Shown here piece by piece: positions 23,883 through 37,715 of a DNA stretch of 64,000 nt. The translations under genes and the position numbers were made by a program. This stretch comes from Eurosta solidaginis (Eukaryota > Arthropoda > Insecta > Diptera > Tephritidae). The stretch covers positions 172,506,083 through 172,570,082 of the forward strand of contig NC_090323.1 of NCBI RefSeq assembly GCF_040869045.1, written 5' to 3'. Within the stretch, counting starts at the first letter, position 1. Every line of letters begins with the position of its first letter. The notes beneath the pieces are model-generated. The model had not been told where the DNA came from. It ran no database searches and saw only the letters and a program-made list of their open reading frames with translations.

Positions 23883-23900
23883 TGGTCCTTCGTCGCCATT
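23883..23900 (+). other. Primer binding site of BEL element 1
   Basis: TGGTCCTTCGTCGCC starts one base after the LTR. TGG is the complement of a tRNA CCA end. The same TGGTCCTTCG occurs at the equivalent site of BEL element 2 (44709-44700, minus strand). The tRNA was not identified. Confidence 0.65.
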
Positions 23901-24423
23901 GACGAAACCAGCCTCTCAACAATATAAAAAACACGTACATACATTACGTATATCCCCCGAATAAATTTTGGTGGCTCCCGCCAAATCCAAATTTCTCCCG
24001 CCAGAATTATAATTTCCCGCCAAAAATACATTTATATATAAATATATATACAGTATCACCCCCATATACACCTGTACGTAAAAGCGGTGCATTAAAAATT
24101 TCGAGGCAAATCCCACACACACTTGCACAAAGTTAGCTCATTGCCCTTTAATACTTGAGTCCCTTGCGGTATAAATTAAATACATATCTCCACATTTACA
24201 TTGTTGACGATACCCAGCAAAAAATTCGGCCACTTTCACATATTATGAAATACCCAGCAGCAAATTCTGCAGGTCATCCCAACTGGTCTCAGACTACTCC
24301 CAATTAATCTAACTGGTCCTAACCTACCCACTCTTGACCGATAGGAAAGCTTCTGCCTTTGGTATTCCCTCATAAATAAACACCAGGCAGTCCCAAAAAA
24401 TTCCCAAAATAGCTAAAGTAAAA

Positions 24424-24444
24424 CTAAGCAAGTCCCTCTTCAGA
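24424..24444 (+). promoter_or_regulatory. Splice acceptor directly upstream of the gag-pol ATG
   Basis: AGTCCCTCTTCAG|A precedes ATG at 24445. A pyrimidine run ends in CAG at 24441-24443, with CTAAG (24424) as a weak branch site. Splicing from 23850 would remove a 593-base leader intron containing the primer site. Confidence 0.4.
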
Positions 24445-27339
24445 ATGGCTACCGTGGTCGAAAATAAATTTATATCCGAAACGGATCTCTTTTCGGATTA
24501 CTGCGCTCGGTTCGGCACAACCGAGATCCAAGATAACACCGAGGCATCCCTAAAGATAAAAGACAAAAATATTGATGTGTTCTGGGAAAGGCTACAGAGC
24601 GCATATGACGCTGTCGTGGAATCTGATGACAACGATCTTCCCGTCGACTTTAAGGCCTCAGCCTTCAATAAATACTGCGACTGCCTTATAGCATATGAAG
24701 ACACAAAGGCAAGAATAGGCGATCAGCTCCAGCTAAGGTTACTAAGCAATACCGTCCCCGCTACAACTACCACTCCCCAAGAAAATTCCGGGATGCACCT
24801 CAAAGTACCCGCCTGTGACACCGAAGTCTTTTACGGGAGTTATGATCAATGGCCGTCCTTCCGTGACATGTTCACGGCGGTCTATATCAACCACCCCAAA
24901 CTCTCGAGCGCCCAAAAACTGTACCACCTCAGGTACAAAACCCAAGGGAAAGCCGGCCAGATAGTAAAGCAATTTCCACTGAGTGATGACAACTTTGCTC
25001 TGGCTTGGGAAGCTCTTAAATCCCGTTATGAAAATAAAAGAGTCCTGGTCGACAACCAAATAAAAGCCCTCATGAACCTCAAGCCCATTCCGACTGAAAA
25101 CAGCGAAGACATCCAGCGATTGCAATCCTCCGTTAATAACTCTCTCCAGATATTAGCAACCCAACAAGTCTCGACAGACAGTTGGGACCCCATATTAATA
25201 TATCTGGTAACCTCAAAACTGCCGGAAAATACAGTTGCGCTTTGGGAGCAATCTTTAAGCTCCAGAAGAGACCTACCGAACTGGTCCCAAATGGATCAGT
25301 TTTTGACTACTCGCTACGAGATAGTGGAAAGGGTGGATCAATGGCGACCAGCCAAATCCCGATATAACCCACCCTCCACTAATTTCTCAAAGCCTCCCAC
25401 AAGTCAAAACAATCCCCAGTTCAGGCAGGCTCAAACCCCTAACCAAAGCCGCAACCCCCCGCAGAACAACAACTACTCTCAAACTCGCACAAATGCTCAT
25501 GTGGCCGAGCATCAAAAAGTATACGCCTGCAGAAAGTGCAAGCAGAACTCCCACAAGCTACAAAGCTGCTTGCATTATAAAAAGCTGGCAATCCCCGAAC
25601 GGAAAAAAATCGTGAGAGAAAGCAATATCTGCGAAAACTGCCTGTCACAAACCCACCTCGTAAAAGATTGCACAAGCACAGGAACGTGTCTATACTGCCA
25701 AGGTCGCCACAACTCCACCCTCCACGATACAGGAATATCACACCAAACCAATGGCCCTCGAAGAGCGGCAGCCCAAGTAGCAACTACTCAGGACAATACC
25801 AACCCAGATCCCAACGAGGAACTTCCAACCACCTCAAACGCTGCCCGCATCCAATCTTTGCATGCGGAAAATGATAGCAAGGTCATTCTCCCCACAGCGA
25901 TAGTGTCCATAGAACACCGAGGGGACTGCTTCAGGCTCAGAGCCTTAGTGGATCAAGGGTCAGAGCGTAGCTTCATCTCGTCGAAAGCTCAAATCAAGCT
26001 AGGCCTCCCATATACCCACTCCCTATTTGAAATTTCGGGAATGGGAGGCGGAGTAGTACAAACCTCCAACAAGCTATGCTCACTGACCCTAGTCTCAAAT
26101 GACCACAAGGTAAAAATAAAGGCCCGGGCAATCGTGTTACCTCGGTTCACTAGGCAACTCCCAACACTCACGCTAAATAACGACCAAATGCGTAAATGGT
26201 CCCATCTCAAGCTAGCAGACCAGAACACTCATAACCCCTCCCAAATTGATCTGGTATTAGGCAGTGATCTTATCCCTCAAATCATGCTAAATGGCATAGA
26301 AAAGATCTCGCCCACACTGCTAGCACAAAACACGATATTTGGCTGGATAATAAGTGGCCAAACCCCCGAAAAGGTCGGATCGCACTCCTCTCAAGCGTGG
26401 GAAGTGACGAATGTCCAGCTGAATGAACAGCTAAGGCAATTCTGGGAAATCGAAGAAATACCCAGAGTGCGAGTGGAAATCCCAGAAGATAAAATGTGCG
26501 AAGACTTTTATCAAAGCACAACCACTCGCATGGATGACGGTCGATATATGGTTCGGCTCCCCTTTAAACCAACATTCCCGAACGATATCGACCTAGGTCA
26601 GTCCCGTACTGCAGCTCTACGACAGTTCCACGGCATGGAACGTTCCCTCTCAAAAAAGGGCGATCTCAAGCAGCAGTACGACCAGGTACTCGAAGAATAT
26701 TTGTCCCTAGGCCACATGGAAGAATGCAGTCCCAATGAAATAGAATCCCTGGGTAAATACTGCTCATTCTATCTCCCTCACCATGCAGTCGTAAGGCCAC
26801 ACAAAAAGACAACAAAAGTCAGAGTTGTGTTCAACGCCTCCAAAAAGTCGGGTTCCGGTCACTCCCTCAACGATGTTTTATGTACCGGACAAACCCTCCA
26901 ACCCGATCTCCGACTTATGTTGCTGAAATGGCGAACATATAAATATGTGTTTAATGGCGATGTCGAGAAAATGTACCGCCAAATTCTCTTGCACCCCGAT
27001 GACCGAGACTACCAACGGATAATATTCCGAACCCCCGAACACAGTCCAATAAAGGACTACAAGTTAAAAACGGTCACCTTCGTGGTTAACTGCGCGCCTT
27101 TCCTGGCTATTCGCACTCTGCACGAGCTGGCGAAAGACATAGCCGATTCCCATCCACGCGCAGCCCCAATACTAAAATCCGAGACGTATGTTGACGATAT
27201 TTTATCTGGCAGTCATGATCTTCAATCAGCCGAGCTATCCCTAACAGAGACTATAGACGCTCTCAATTCAGCCGGCTTTCCCCTAAAAAAGATCACGGCA
27301 AACCATCCCAACACCCTCCAAAAAAATATCGAAAACTGA
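24445..27339 (+). CDS. gag-pol: BEL element 1 Gag-Pol, 5' part (Gag, protease, reverse transcriptase)
   Basis: 964 residues. N-terminal Gag includes [15 protein letters not shown] and the [16 protein letters not shown] block typical of BEL Gag. A nucleocapsid region has three zinc modules at residues 362-375 (CRKC...), 396-409 (CENC...) and 415-427 (CLYC...). The protease has VDQGSE (Asp 503) in place of the DTG/DSG usual elsewhere, as is common in BEL/Pao, plus VLGSDLI. RT begins at [11 protein letters not shown] (about 777), with [17 protein letters not shown] and catalytic YVDD (915-918). The frame ends shortly after, because an A7 run at 27320-27326 gained or lost a base; downstream homology continues in another frame. 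Start ATG sits one base after a splice-acceptor-like CAG. Confidence 0.92.
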   Translation: MATVVENKFISETDLFSDYCARFGTTEIQDNTEASLKIKDKNIDVFWERLQSAYDAVVESDDNDLPVDFKASAFNKYCDCLIAYEDTKARIGDQLQLRLLSNTVPATTTTPQENSGMHLKVPACDTEVFYGSYDQWPSFRDMFTAVYINHPKLSSAQKLYHLRYKTQGKAGQIVKQFPLSDDNFALAWEALKSRYENKRVLVDNQIKALMNLKPIPTENSEDIQRLQSSVNNSLQILATQQVSTDSWDPILIYLVTSKLPENTVALWEQSLSSRRDLPNWSQMDQFLTTRYEIVERVDQWRPAKSRYNPPSTNFSKPPTSQNNPQFRQAQTPNQSRNPPQNNNYSQTRTNAHVAEHQKVYACRKCKQNSHKLQSCLHYKKLAIPERKKIVRESNICENCLSQTHLVKDCTSTGTCLYCQGRHNSTLHDTGISHQTNGPRRAAAQVATTQDNTNPDPNEELPTTSNAARIQSLHAENDSKVILPTAIVSIEHRGDCFRLRALVDQGSERSFISSKAQIKLGLPYTHSLFEISGMGGGVVQTSNKLCSLTLVSNDHKVKIKARAIVLPRFTRQLPTLTLNNDQMRKWSHLKLADQNTHNPSQIDLVLGSDLIPQIMLNGIEKISPTLLAQNTIFGWIISGQTPEKVGSHSSQAWEVTNVQLNEQLRQFWEIEEIPRVRVEIPEDKMCEDFYQSTTTRMDDGRYMVRLPFKPTFPNDIDLGQSRTAALRQFHGMERSLSKKGDLKQQYDQVLEEYLSLGHMEECSPNEIESLGKYCSFYLPHHAVVRPHKKTTKVRVVFNASKKSGSGHSLNDVLCTGQTLQPDLRLMLLKWRTYKYVFNGDVEKMYRQILLHPDDRDYQRIIFRTPEHSPIKDYKLKTVTFVVNCAPFLAIRTLHELAKDIADSHPRAAPILKSETYVDDILSGSHDLQSAELSLTETIDALNSAGFPLKKITANHPNTLQKNIEN

Positions 27340-29587
27340 TCTGCTGGAAACAAACTTTCTCGAGTTCGAACAGACTAGCACAGCCAAGACCCTGGGCATC
27401 CAGTGGAACGCCCTAACGGATACATTCTCGTATACCGTCGACTCAAATCCGGCATCCACTGCAGCCACGAAGCGGCAAATCCTCTCCTCTATTGCAAAAC
27501 TTTTCGATCCCGCAGGGTGGCTGACGCCCATAATGATCCAAGCGAAGATGCTCATGCAAGAATTGTGGTTAGATGGGACCGAATGGGACGAGAAGGTTAA
27601 ACCCATCCGTCTAGCCAAATGGGCGAAGTTCTCTCAAAACCTTCCCTCTATCTCAGCCATCCAGATACCCCGATGGATGAATGTTACGTCCGATCAATAC
27701 GTTGAGCTCCACGGATTCTGCGACGCCTCAGAAAAGGCTTATTGCGCAACCCTGTACCTAAGAAGTACCGTCGGTACTCAGGTCCACTCTCACCTTATAG
27801 TGTCCAAAGGCAAAGTGGCTCCTCTCAAAACTATTAGTCTGCCACGCCTGGAGCTATGCGGAGCGCTCTTATTAGCAAAATTAGCCGCAGTAGTCCAACC
27901 CCATCTCGGCCTAAGTCAAAAAAAATTAATCATGTGGTCCGATTCGGAAATCGTGCTAGCCTGGCTGGAAAAGCCACCCCACTCGTGGAAAACATACGTC
28001 TCTAACCGAACAGCGCAGATCATAGACCTCGTTGGAAATGTCCCTTGGCGACATGTGCGAAGCAAAGACAACCCCGCGGATCTTGGGACCAGAGGATGCA
28101 GCCCCGACGATCTCTCTAACTCATCGCTATGGTGGAATGGTCCAGAGTGGCTTTCCCGACCCCCCGAGGACTGGCCAACACCAACGGCCAGAAATATTGT
28201 ACCCCCCGAACTTCGCCGAGTCGAATCACTGCATGCAGCGGAAGAGTCAGAAGACTTCTTGGAACGGTTCTCCTCCTATTCCCGCGCCCTACGCGTAACA
28301 GCGTACGTGTTAAAATTTGTAACTCGGCTGAGAAATGCCGTAGGAGGCAGTCGTACCCCTAACGATCCCGCCCTCTCTTACGCCGACGTCATGCGCGCGA
28401 AAATCCGTCTGCTGAGCTTGACTCAGTCGAAATTCTTCGCTTCCGAAAGAGCCTCCCTCGAAAACTCAAAACCAATCGGAAAGCGAAGCCCCCTACTGGC
28501 ACTTGACCCCTTCCTGTACACAAACGGGATTCTCCGGGCCAACGGAAGATTAGTAAACGCCGACATGACCTACAATGAGTGTCATCCCATCATTCTCCCC
28601 GAAAAGGCTAGATTTACTACCCTTTATATAAGGTTCCTGCACGAGAGCTTCCTCCATGCGGAAGTCCGCCTCCTGCAACAAGCTATGAGGCAGGAATTCT
28701 ATACCCCCCGACTCAAACCTCAACTGAAAAAATGTATTTTCCAGTGTAAAGTCTGCACCATCCATAAGCGACAAACGCAGTCCCAAATAATGGCAGCTTT
28801 ACCCCCCGAACGATGCACTTTCGCGCCCCCCTTCACTACTACTGGCGTAGACTTCGCCCGCCCGTTTCAAATCAAAGCTTCGATGCTCCGATCTCCAACC
28901 CTCGTAAAAGGTTACGTGGCCGTGTTCGTTTGCTTCACTACCAAGGCGATCCACCTGGAATTGTGTTCGGATCTCACTAGTAAGGCTTTTCTCGCTGCCT
29001 TCGCCCGGTTTGTAGGGCGTCGAGGGTACCCGAAGCAACTGATGAGCGACAACGGCACAACATTCATTGGTGCTAAGCGAGCTACCGAAGTAGAGTTCGG
29101 CACCTTTCTCAACGAAGTCTTGACAGATATTGTCCAAAAGTATGCGCCACAAGGCATCGATTGGAAATTTATACCCCCCGGCGCACCCCACATGGGCGGA
29201 TTATGGGAATCTGCCGTCAAAAGCTTTAAAACCCATTTTAAAAAGGTAGCCGGAACACACAGCTTCACCTTTGAAGAATTCTCAACTCTCTTAATTCGTA
29301 TCGAGGCCGTTCTCAATTCTCGCCCTATCTCCCCGCTTTCCCAGGACCCAGCAGATCTCACCGCCCTTACACCTGGCCACTTTCTCCGAGGCGCACCCCT
29401 CCTCGCCATCCCCGAGCCGAACTATGAGCACCTCTCTATGATCAACCGTTGGGACCGGTTGAAAGTTTTACATCACCAATTCAGCAAACGCTGGAAGAAT
29501 GACTATCTCATGGAGTTACATAAGCGTTATCGATGGCAAACCGCTCAACCTCCCCCTAAAATCGGCGATCTAGTCGTCATTAAGTAA
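27327..29587 (+). CDS. pol: BEL element 1 Pol, 3' part (RNase H and integrase), frameshifted from gag-pol
   Basis: Homology resumes right after the A7 run, with [10 protein letters not shown] (about 27376). The first ATG in this frame is at 27533. The RNase H-like region shows [19 protein letters not shown] and [12 protein letters not shown], ending in [14 protein letters not shown]. Integrase has its zinc-binding half ([20 protein letters not shown]), then the D-D-E core: [21 protein letters not shown] and GGLWESAVK. The C-terminal BEL module ([26 protein letters not shown]) follows, and is cut by TAA at 29585-29587, where related proteins usually have an acidic residue. The sequence after the stop still encodes the rest of this module. 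All catalytic acids I can identify are present. Not translatable with Gag without correcting the shift, so this copy is probably dead. Confidence 0.88.
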
Positions 29588-29824
29588 GACAACCTACCCC
29601 CTATCGAATGGCGCCTAGGACGCGTGGAAGACACCCATATCGGAAGAGACGGCCATATTCGAGTAGTCGATATACGCACCCAGAATGGCGTACTCACCAG
29701 GCCCATCACCAAATTGTGTTTTCTACCGACCTCTGAACCTGAATCAGGCCCTCAGGGCCCGGCAGCATCCCCAGAACGTTATACAGTCCAACCCTCTGTG
29801 CTACCGCAAGATTCACACCAATAA
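29588..29824 (+). pseudogene. BEL element 1 Pol C-terminal tail beyond the premature stop
   Basis: Same frame as the upstream part: LPPIEWRLGRVEDTHIG, HIRVVDIRTQNG, RPITKLCFLP, and ends at TAA (29822-29824). This is the standard last segment of BEL/Pao integrase, so the stop at 29585 is a nonsense mutation in this copy. Confidence 0.75.
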
Positions 29825-29866
29825 TCATCACCCCTACCCACACTCTCCTCCCAACATCATGAGTGA

Positions 29867-29895
29867 CTAACACGTATTTATCCTATTTTCCTCAG
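29867..29895 (+). promoter_or_regulatory. Splice branch point and acceptor directly upstream of ORF3
   Basis: CTAAC (29867-29871) is followed by a pyrimidine-rich run, TTTATCCTATTTTCCTCAG, ending at 29895. The next three bases are the ORF3 ATG. The branch A lies 25 bases from the AG, normal for fly introns. Pairing with the LTR donor gives a 6045-base intron removing all of gag-pol. Confidence 0.55.
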
Positions 29896-30483
29896 ATGGA
29901 TCGCCAACGCCCCCCGGTTCCCACACCGCGCCGTTTCTTGGCATCGCAAGTGACAAGGCCAACGATCCCACCACGAAATGCCGATGCCGTCGCCAACTAT
30001 CGACGATGCCGTTTGTGTATGCGGCACCACGCGCTCTCGACTTGCCCACTGTTTACGGCCATGGAACCCCACCAATGCGCCATGATTGCCAGGGCGCACA
30101 AATACTGCACCAACTGCCTGGCATTGTCCCATCACACGAGCGTGTGTACGTCCCGCGAGCGCTGTCACGTATGTGGGCTCCATCACCACACACTACTCCA
30201 CCGCGAAACCGGGAGTCGCCAACCCCCGCAGCCGGGGCGCCATCATCGTCAATCGCGCCGCCGCGAACCACCAAAACGCAGCACTCATCAACAACAACCG
30301 GCAGCAGCATCGCCCACACCCCGTTCCCGGCGTAACCAGCGCCCACCGACCGTGTCAGACCGCACCATCTGGTGCACCGCTACCGGATTACGCACCGCCA
30401 CGTACAAAACCAAAGTGGGCAAAATCCTAATCAAGGAAGCAGTTCGAGCTCTGACCGAGCTGCAGCACACGTTAGGCGCTTAG
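29896..30483 (+). CDS. BEL element 1 ORF3: Gag-nucleocapsid-like zinc-knuckle protein
   Basis: 195 residues, rich in Arg, Pro and His, so very basic. The N-terminus is MDRQRPPVPTPRR. Three zinc modules lie at residues 38-50 (CX2CX3HX4C), 71-84 (CX2CX4HX4C) and 90-102 (CX2CX3HX4H). Linkers are 20 and 5 residues, exactly those between the Gag modules of the same element. A basic, low-complexity middle (about 105-155) follows, then a tail with TIWCTATG and EAVRALTELQHTL. No signal peptide or membrane segment, so it is not an envelope. ATG 29896 is the first ATG in this frame and directly follows an acceptor-like CAG. It ends 20 bases before the 3' LTR. Likely nucleic-acid binding; the role in the element cycle is unknown to me. 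Confidence 0.75.
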   Translation: MDRQRPPVPTPRRFLASQVTRPTIPPRNADAVANYRRCRLCMRHHALSTCPLFTAMEPHQCAMIARAHKYCTNCLALSHHTSVCTSRERCHVCGLHHHTLLHRETGSRQPPQPGRHHRQSRRREPPKRSTHQQQPAAASPTPRSRRNQRPPTVSDRTIWCTATGLRTATYKTKVGKILIKEAVRALTELQHTLGA

Positions 30484-30503
30484 TACGCCTAGGCGGGCCA
30501 GGA

Positions 30504-31441
30504 TGTTTGCGCGGCGTAGGCTGTCACCCGTCCCATCACCCTCTTGTACATACGTATAGCTAGGAATTTATATATATAACCCGTATCGTGTATTGTGTTC
30601 GAATATATTGAATTATATTATATTGAATTACCCCCAAAATCAATACATGGCATTTACCTTTAAATTCCCTATTGGGAATGCTCATGGCCGTGTGGCAGAC
30701 TCCACCGCGCAAAATCCACGAAGTCGAATTCGCCGCACGTACAGGATGGCGATCTGGCATGATCGACATCTGTCGAAAAACAACCACCTTTTGTCACGTA
30801 AATTATTTTTATTATAAAAACCTAGCAAATTTATTGTTCATTTTGGGCTTGTTGTACAGAAAAGTGGTTTTGCATAATCAAAAGGTTTTATACTTTGTAA
30901 TTAATTTTCTCGTGAGAATCCTGCCACTAATTTGTGCATAAATATCAATTGTATGATAAAAGTTATTTTGTGAAATATACGAAATCAAATTAACCAATAT
31001 TCTCGTTATTGCCTTATTCGCAACCTGAGTTTGCATCGCTCCACTATAAATTTATCAACGCGTGAAAACGGGGATTGAGGTTTGGCTGCCGCAATTAAAA
31101 TAGATTGTGTAGATATCTCCAGTTATTGGTGAGTTCGAAAATAATTACACATTAGCTGACAAACGTCCTCATTATTCGTCGGAGTGCAAACAACATCCGG
31201 AAATTGAAATCGGGATAATTAAAAGCTGAGGACCCTGGTCTGACAGCTAAAGTCTGAGGTTTCAATGTTATTACGGCAAGGAAGAAGCAATTGATTGGAC
31301 GCCCACACTCCTCCACAAGAGATCAACGCAGAACCAGTTGCCGTCGAGCCCGCCATCACCACCACCTTATCACCATCGCCGCATTCATAGCAGGGGTACC
31401 TGGAACACAGGTGAGTCGTATCTTCCATCCCAGTATAGCCA
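30504..31441 (+). repeat. 3' LTR of BEL element 1
   Basis: Same length as the 5' LTR with about 12 substitutions (1.3%). The sequence AGGCGGGCCAGGA just upstream is a modest polypurine tract. Confidence 0.93.
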
Positions 31442-31446
31442 GTGAC
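31442..31446. repeat. Target site duplication GTGAC of BEL element 1
   Basis: Matches 22939-22943. Five bases is the size expected for BEL/Pao integrase. Confidence 0.8.
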
Positions 31447-31804
31447 GGAAAACCATTTTCACTCAAGCAATAACTATTCAACTGTCAAACTTTTTTTTTA
31501 AATTTATAATAAAGAATGGAACTAACGAGTACTATTTGTCGCTAGTTCAAATATACCATCAATCCGATCCACCACTTAAGAGATATTGTGATTTAAAAAA
31601 TGAGTTTCGATCACTCTTATCGTAACATGTAATACGACCCTTGGGAGTTTTTACCAAAGAATCGAGTGAGAATCGCATCGCAGCTTCTGATATATTCAGT
31701 TTGCTGAAATTCTCTCACTTGTCTGCTTCTACTGGCGTCTGGGACATTCATGCACCACATTCTCTCCCTCAGCGCCAAATGAAATCGTGTGGGATGCGCT
31801 TTTT
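31447..31804. other. Anonymous flank of BEL element 1
   Basis: No gene recognised. Confidence 0.35.
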
Positions 31805-34384
<2,580 letters not shown>

Positions 34385-34690
34385 TTAACCTACTGTAAAC
34401 TGTCCGCAATTAATTTCTTTATCAATTTTGATGTTTGTGGTTGATAATTTCAGAAGCGCTTCTAAATGCTGATTTGTAACTCTATTTTTGTTATTTGTTT
34501 TTATTTGCTTAAGGAATGAAATGGAGCTTTCACAAATGTACGTACTACCAAACATTGAATAAAATTTTAAAACTTCTTGACGCAGTAAGGGATATTTCTC
34601 CTTGCTTACAACTTTCAAAAAATCAATGGCTTTTAAATCTAGTAACTGTAGTTCATAGTCGCATTGTAAGTCGCATTTCTATGCTCTGCG
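34385..34690 (-). pseudogene. hAT transposase C-terminal dimerisation domain relic
   Basis: The minus strand encodes KYPLLRQEVLKFYSMFGS, TYICESSISFLKQIKT and NRVTNQHLEALLKLST. This is the hAT dimerisation module (FGSTY.CE..FS.MK..K...R..L...HL...L). In related hAT-derived proteins such as the GTF2IRD2/ZBED type it follows an ELLDLKA-like stretch, and the sequence upstream of 34618 fits this up to an in-frame stop. The rest of the transposase is absent, so it is a relic. Confidence 0.7.
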
Positions 34691-34944
34691 CATTTGCATC
34701 GCTTGTCATGGGTATAAAAAAAATTGGTAACATTTTCCTGTTGCTGAGAGCTTTAAAGTAATTTTCATTGTGATATTCGCTTTAGTCGCATCAACCTGTC
34801 AAAACTGATAAATATGCATGCAAACCGAAATAAAGACATGAATTAATAATACCCACATACTTATTTACATACGTCCAATTCGATTTGCCTGAAATGTGGT
34901 ATATAAATTTGCCTATATTAGTATTTACGATCCTTTTTTCAGGG

Positions 34945-35150
34945 AAGTAGACCAGAGATGGCCTGGGACTGGGATTAGGACTAGGACTGGAACTGAGACG
35001 CGGAGTGGTACTGGCACTGGGACTCGTGATGGGACTGGAACAAAATACATACCACCCTCTGGAACTGGCAATATGGGATGAAGAGGAATGAGAAGAATTT
35101 GAGAGAAGAGAAAATTGAAATGAAGAAGGAGACTGTCATCGGGTTCTGCA
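34945..35150 (-). repeat. Inverted copy of the pyrimidine/CCCAGT segment of the 31.8-kb element
   Basis: GGGACTGGGATTAGGACT-type hexamers, then ACATACCACCCTCTGG and a G/A-rich run, mirror 31995-32190 read on the other strand. Confidence 0.7.
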
Positions 35151-36124
35151 TGTACTTCAAACTTATCACTAATATGTACATTCCATATTCAATTTTTAAG
35201 TTCAAGTGAGACGAAATAAAGTTTTGTCAGTGTACGCCCATTCTTCATTTTGTTTTCTAAAAACTAGCTACAACCATTCTGCGAGCAGAAATGGCGCTGG
35301 AACGTACACAAACCCAGTAGGACTTGGTAGCTTTCAAAATTAACGCATTGCATTGTTTTCTTGAATGCATTTAAAAATATTTCTACATGCCTTCAATTCA
35401 AATTTAATTTAATTATTAAACAAATCAAACAAAGCTTCAAAAATATACCCAAAAATATTACTTCAAAAGTAATTTTACACGAAATTATAGCAGTTGAGTT
35501 CCTAATGGGTACAGCAGAATACATTCGGTTGTTGGCGAGAGGATAAAATGAGTGCGCAGGGGATATGTAGTGCGCTTGCCTGAGCGTTTTACAAAAACAA
35601 TTGCGTGAAAGCGCTAATGGAGTGATGACCCCTGTTTTATATTATAGGTTATATGTACACTGAAACTTTTTTAAATTGAACAAAAAAAATTATTTTAAAT
35701 GTTAAAAGAATTTTGATGGTTAAATTTTGAATTAAAATTTTTCTCAGTATTACAATATGTAAATTTGAATATCATACCGAAGTGCATTGGCTTCATAAGG
35801 AAATGCTTTTTAATTGCACTTTCATTTGTATCCGTACCTATTCTTCAGGCAAAACATAAACGAAAGTGCTAGAAGTGTATATGGGTTGAGCAGCTCTACT
35901 TTTGACTGTAAAATGGAAAACTTTCTACGTTTTCTATGGTTTCTAGACAGAGAGAATGCCCCTAATGAAAATTGTCCAACTATCGTGGTACTGCGCTCAT
36001 TTATTCTTTATTTTTGAATCAGGCGGAATGCTCAATATGTTTTAACCACCCCTTTCACAGTGCCTTGAGCAGATTGATTAAAGCTATTTGCATACTAGTC
36101 ATTACAGTGGCAGAGTTTTACATC
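35151..36124. other. Anonymous AT-rich DNA
   Basis: No gene or repeat recognised. Confidence 0.35.
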
Positions 36125-37030
36125 ATTAAAAAACAATTGTTTTTGTTTTTAACGGCCTATTGATAAATCATTCCAGGTTCGAATCGAGCTCAAGGCCAGA
36201 ACAATAATTTTTTTCTAATGATAATTATTGTTATTTTTTAATTTTTCTAAATTTGCAAAATTGTATTTTGTTTTTGGAATAGTAAGTAGAAAATTTTTCA
36301 GACAACCTGCTATAGCTGCGCAGATAGATCCATTTCGAAGGGTGCTAAGCCTTCATCATCAGTACGCTTTAGGCATGCTGCGCTAACCATTTAGCTATAC
36401 AGCGGTGGTTTGTTTGACTGGCAAATTTGCTACTTCTATTCCTTTTTAACAACTATATTTATTCAGTGTTGCGCCATCTGGTGCAAATCACTGATAATGC
36501 TGGACTACTTACTATTCCAAAAACAAAATTTTTCAAATTTAGAAAAATTAAAAAATAACAATAATTATCATTAGAAAAAAATTATTGTTCTGGCCTTGAG
36601 CTCGATTCGAACCTGGAATGATTTATCAATAGGCCGATAAAAACAAAAACAATTGTTAATAAACCATGAGCACTTGGGAATGTCAAACAAAGTAATTGAC
36701 AATAAACAAAAATCCAGCATTATCAGTGATTTGCACCAGATGGCGCAACACTGAATAAATATAGTTGGTAAAAAGGAATAGAAGTAGCAAATTTGCTAGT
36801 CAAACAAACCACCGCTGTATAGCTAAATGGTTAGCGCAGCATGCCTAAAGCGTACTGATGATGAAGGCTTAGCACCCTTCAAAATGGATCTATCTGCGCA
36901 GCTATGGCAGGTTGTCTGAAAAATTTTCTACTTACTATTCCAAAAACAAAATACAATTTTTCAAATTTAGAAAAATTAAAAAATAACAATAATTATCATT
37001 AGAAAAAAATTATTGTTCTGGCCTTGAATG
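36125..37030. repeat. Large inverted-repeat cluster with tRNA-like boxes
   Basis: Arms 36191-36504 and 36713-37026 are inverted copies of about 314 bp with only a handful of differences. The intervening segment (36505-36650) is a third partial copy in the orientation of the right arm. One side has GGTTCGAATC (36176-36185), a canonical B-box. The arms carry TAGCTAAATGGTTAGCG, which resembles an A-box, in the opposite orientation. No ORF. Probably a foldback or SINE/MITE-like family inserted head to head. Confidence 0.8.
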
Positions 37031-37574
37031 ATCATTAAAAAACTTCTTCTCATCATATCTACAGCATCTGCAACAGCTTCAGTAAGCTGGGTCACTTTTC
37101 TTTACTTGTTTACTAGATTATTAAATCTTTGAACAGTATATCTAAAAATTGGTGTCTCTTGTTAAAAATTTTCTTGGCTCTTCAATTTCAGTGAAAAAAG
37201 AAAAAAAAAATAAAAGTGAGCATAAATACAAAAATTTCGAGAAAAATCAATAGTTTCGTGAGATAGTCAAAATATGACCACAAATCTAATTTTTTTTATC
37301 CAATCTTCGAAATTTTTTTTTGGTTCATCACAAAAATACTAGAACTATCCTTAAAGTAAATACTTTTCATACATGTCACGCTCGTATTCGACCGATATTT
37401 AATGAGGGACAAGAGGCTGACATGAGAGTTTTGAGCACTGATTTCTTGAAAACATTGTATGTAACTCCCAAATGTGTATCGAATATTTTTCTTTCGTCTT
37501 AGTCTTAGGAATGCGTATTTGACTAACCTTCGTTGTATTTCGCATAAAATGCGAATATTCCAGACTGTTTTCGA
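37031..37574. other. Anonymous AT-rich DNA
   Basis: No gene recognised. The weak ORF 37320-37502 is not called. Confidence 0.35.
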
Positions 37575-37715
37575 TGTCTATTCCAAAAATAAAAAATAAT
37601 TTTTCAATTATAGAAGAATTAAAAAAAAAAAGTAATAATTATCATAAAAATGATTGTTCCGACCTTGAGCTCGAATCGAACCTTGAATCCTATATCAAAA
37701 GGCAGTTAAAACAAA
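37575..37715 (+). repeat. Diverged partial copy of the inverted-repeat family
   Basis: Order CTATTCCAAAAATAAAAA, AATAATTATCAT, GACCTTGAGCTCGAATCG and AGGCAGTTAAAACAAAAAC follows the 36505-36650 copy with many substitutions. Confidence 0.6.

Larger units (their letters stand above)
22944..31441 (+). mobile_element. BEL/Pao LTR retrotransposon 1, nearly complete, with extra third ORF
   Basis: LTRs at 22944-23881 and 30504-31441 are both 938 bp and differ at 12 positions by my count. The flanking 5-bp duplication is GTGAC (22939-22943 and 31442-31446), the size typical of BEL/Pao. Order: primer site, gag-pol in one frame, then a separate ORF just before the 3' LTR. The pol order is protease, RT with YVDD, RNase H, integrase. 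Two recent lesions break pol: a one-base shift in an A7 run at 27320-27326, and a TAA at 29585. Splice signals in the LTR, in front of gag and in front of the third ORF are described separately. Confidence 0.93.

Noticed and set aside
27320..27326. A7 run where BEL-1 pol changes frame, as a programmed frameshift site
   Set aside because: It lies between RT and RNase H, inside a region that is one frame in all BEL/Pao elements I know; a homopolymer indel is simpler.
29896..30483. ORF3 as an envelope protein
   Set aside because: No signal peptide, transmembrane segment or cleavage site; it is basic with zinc knuckles.
36811..36900. A functional tRNA gene in the inverted repeat
   Set aside because: A-box and B-box lie in opposite orientation and I cannot fold a cloverleaf.
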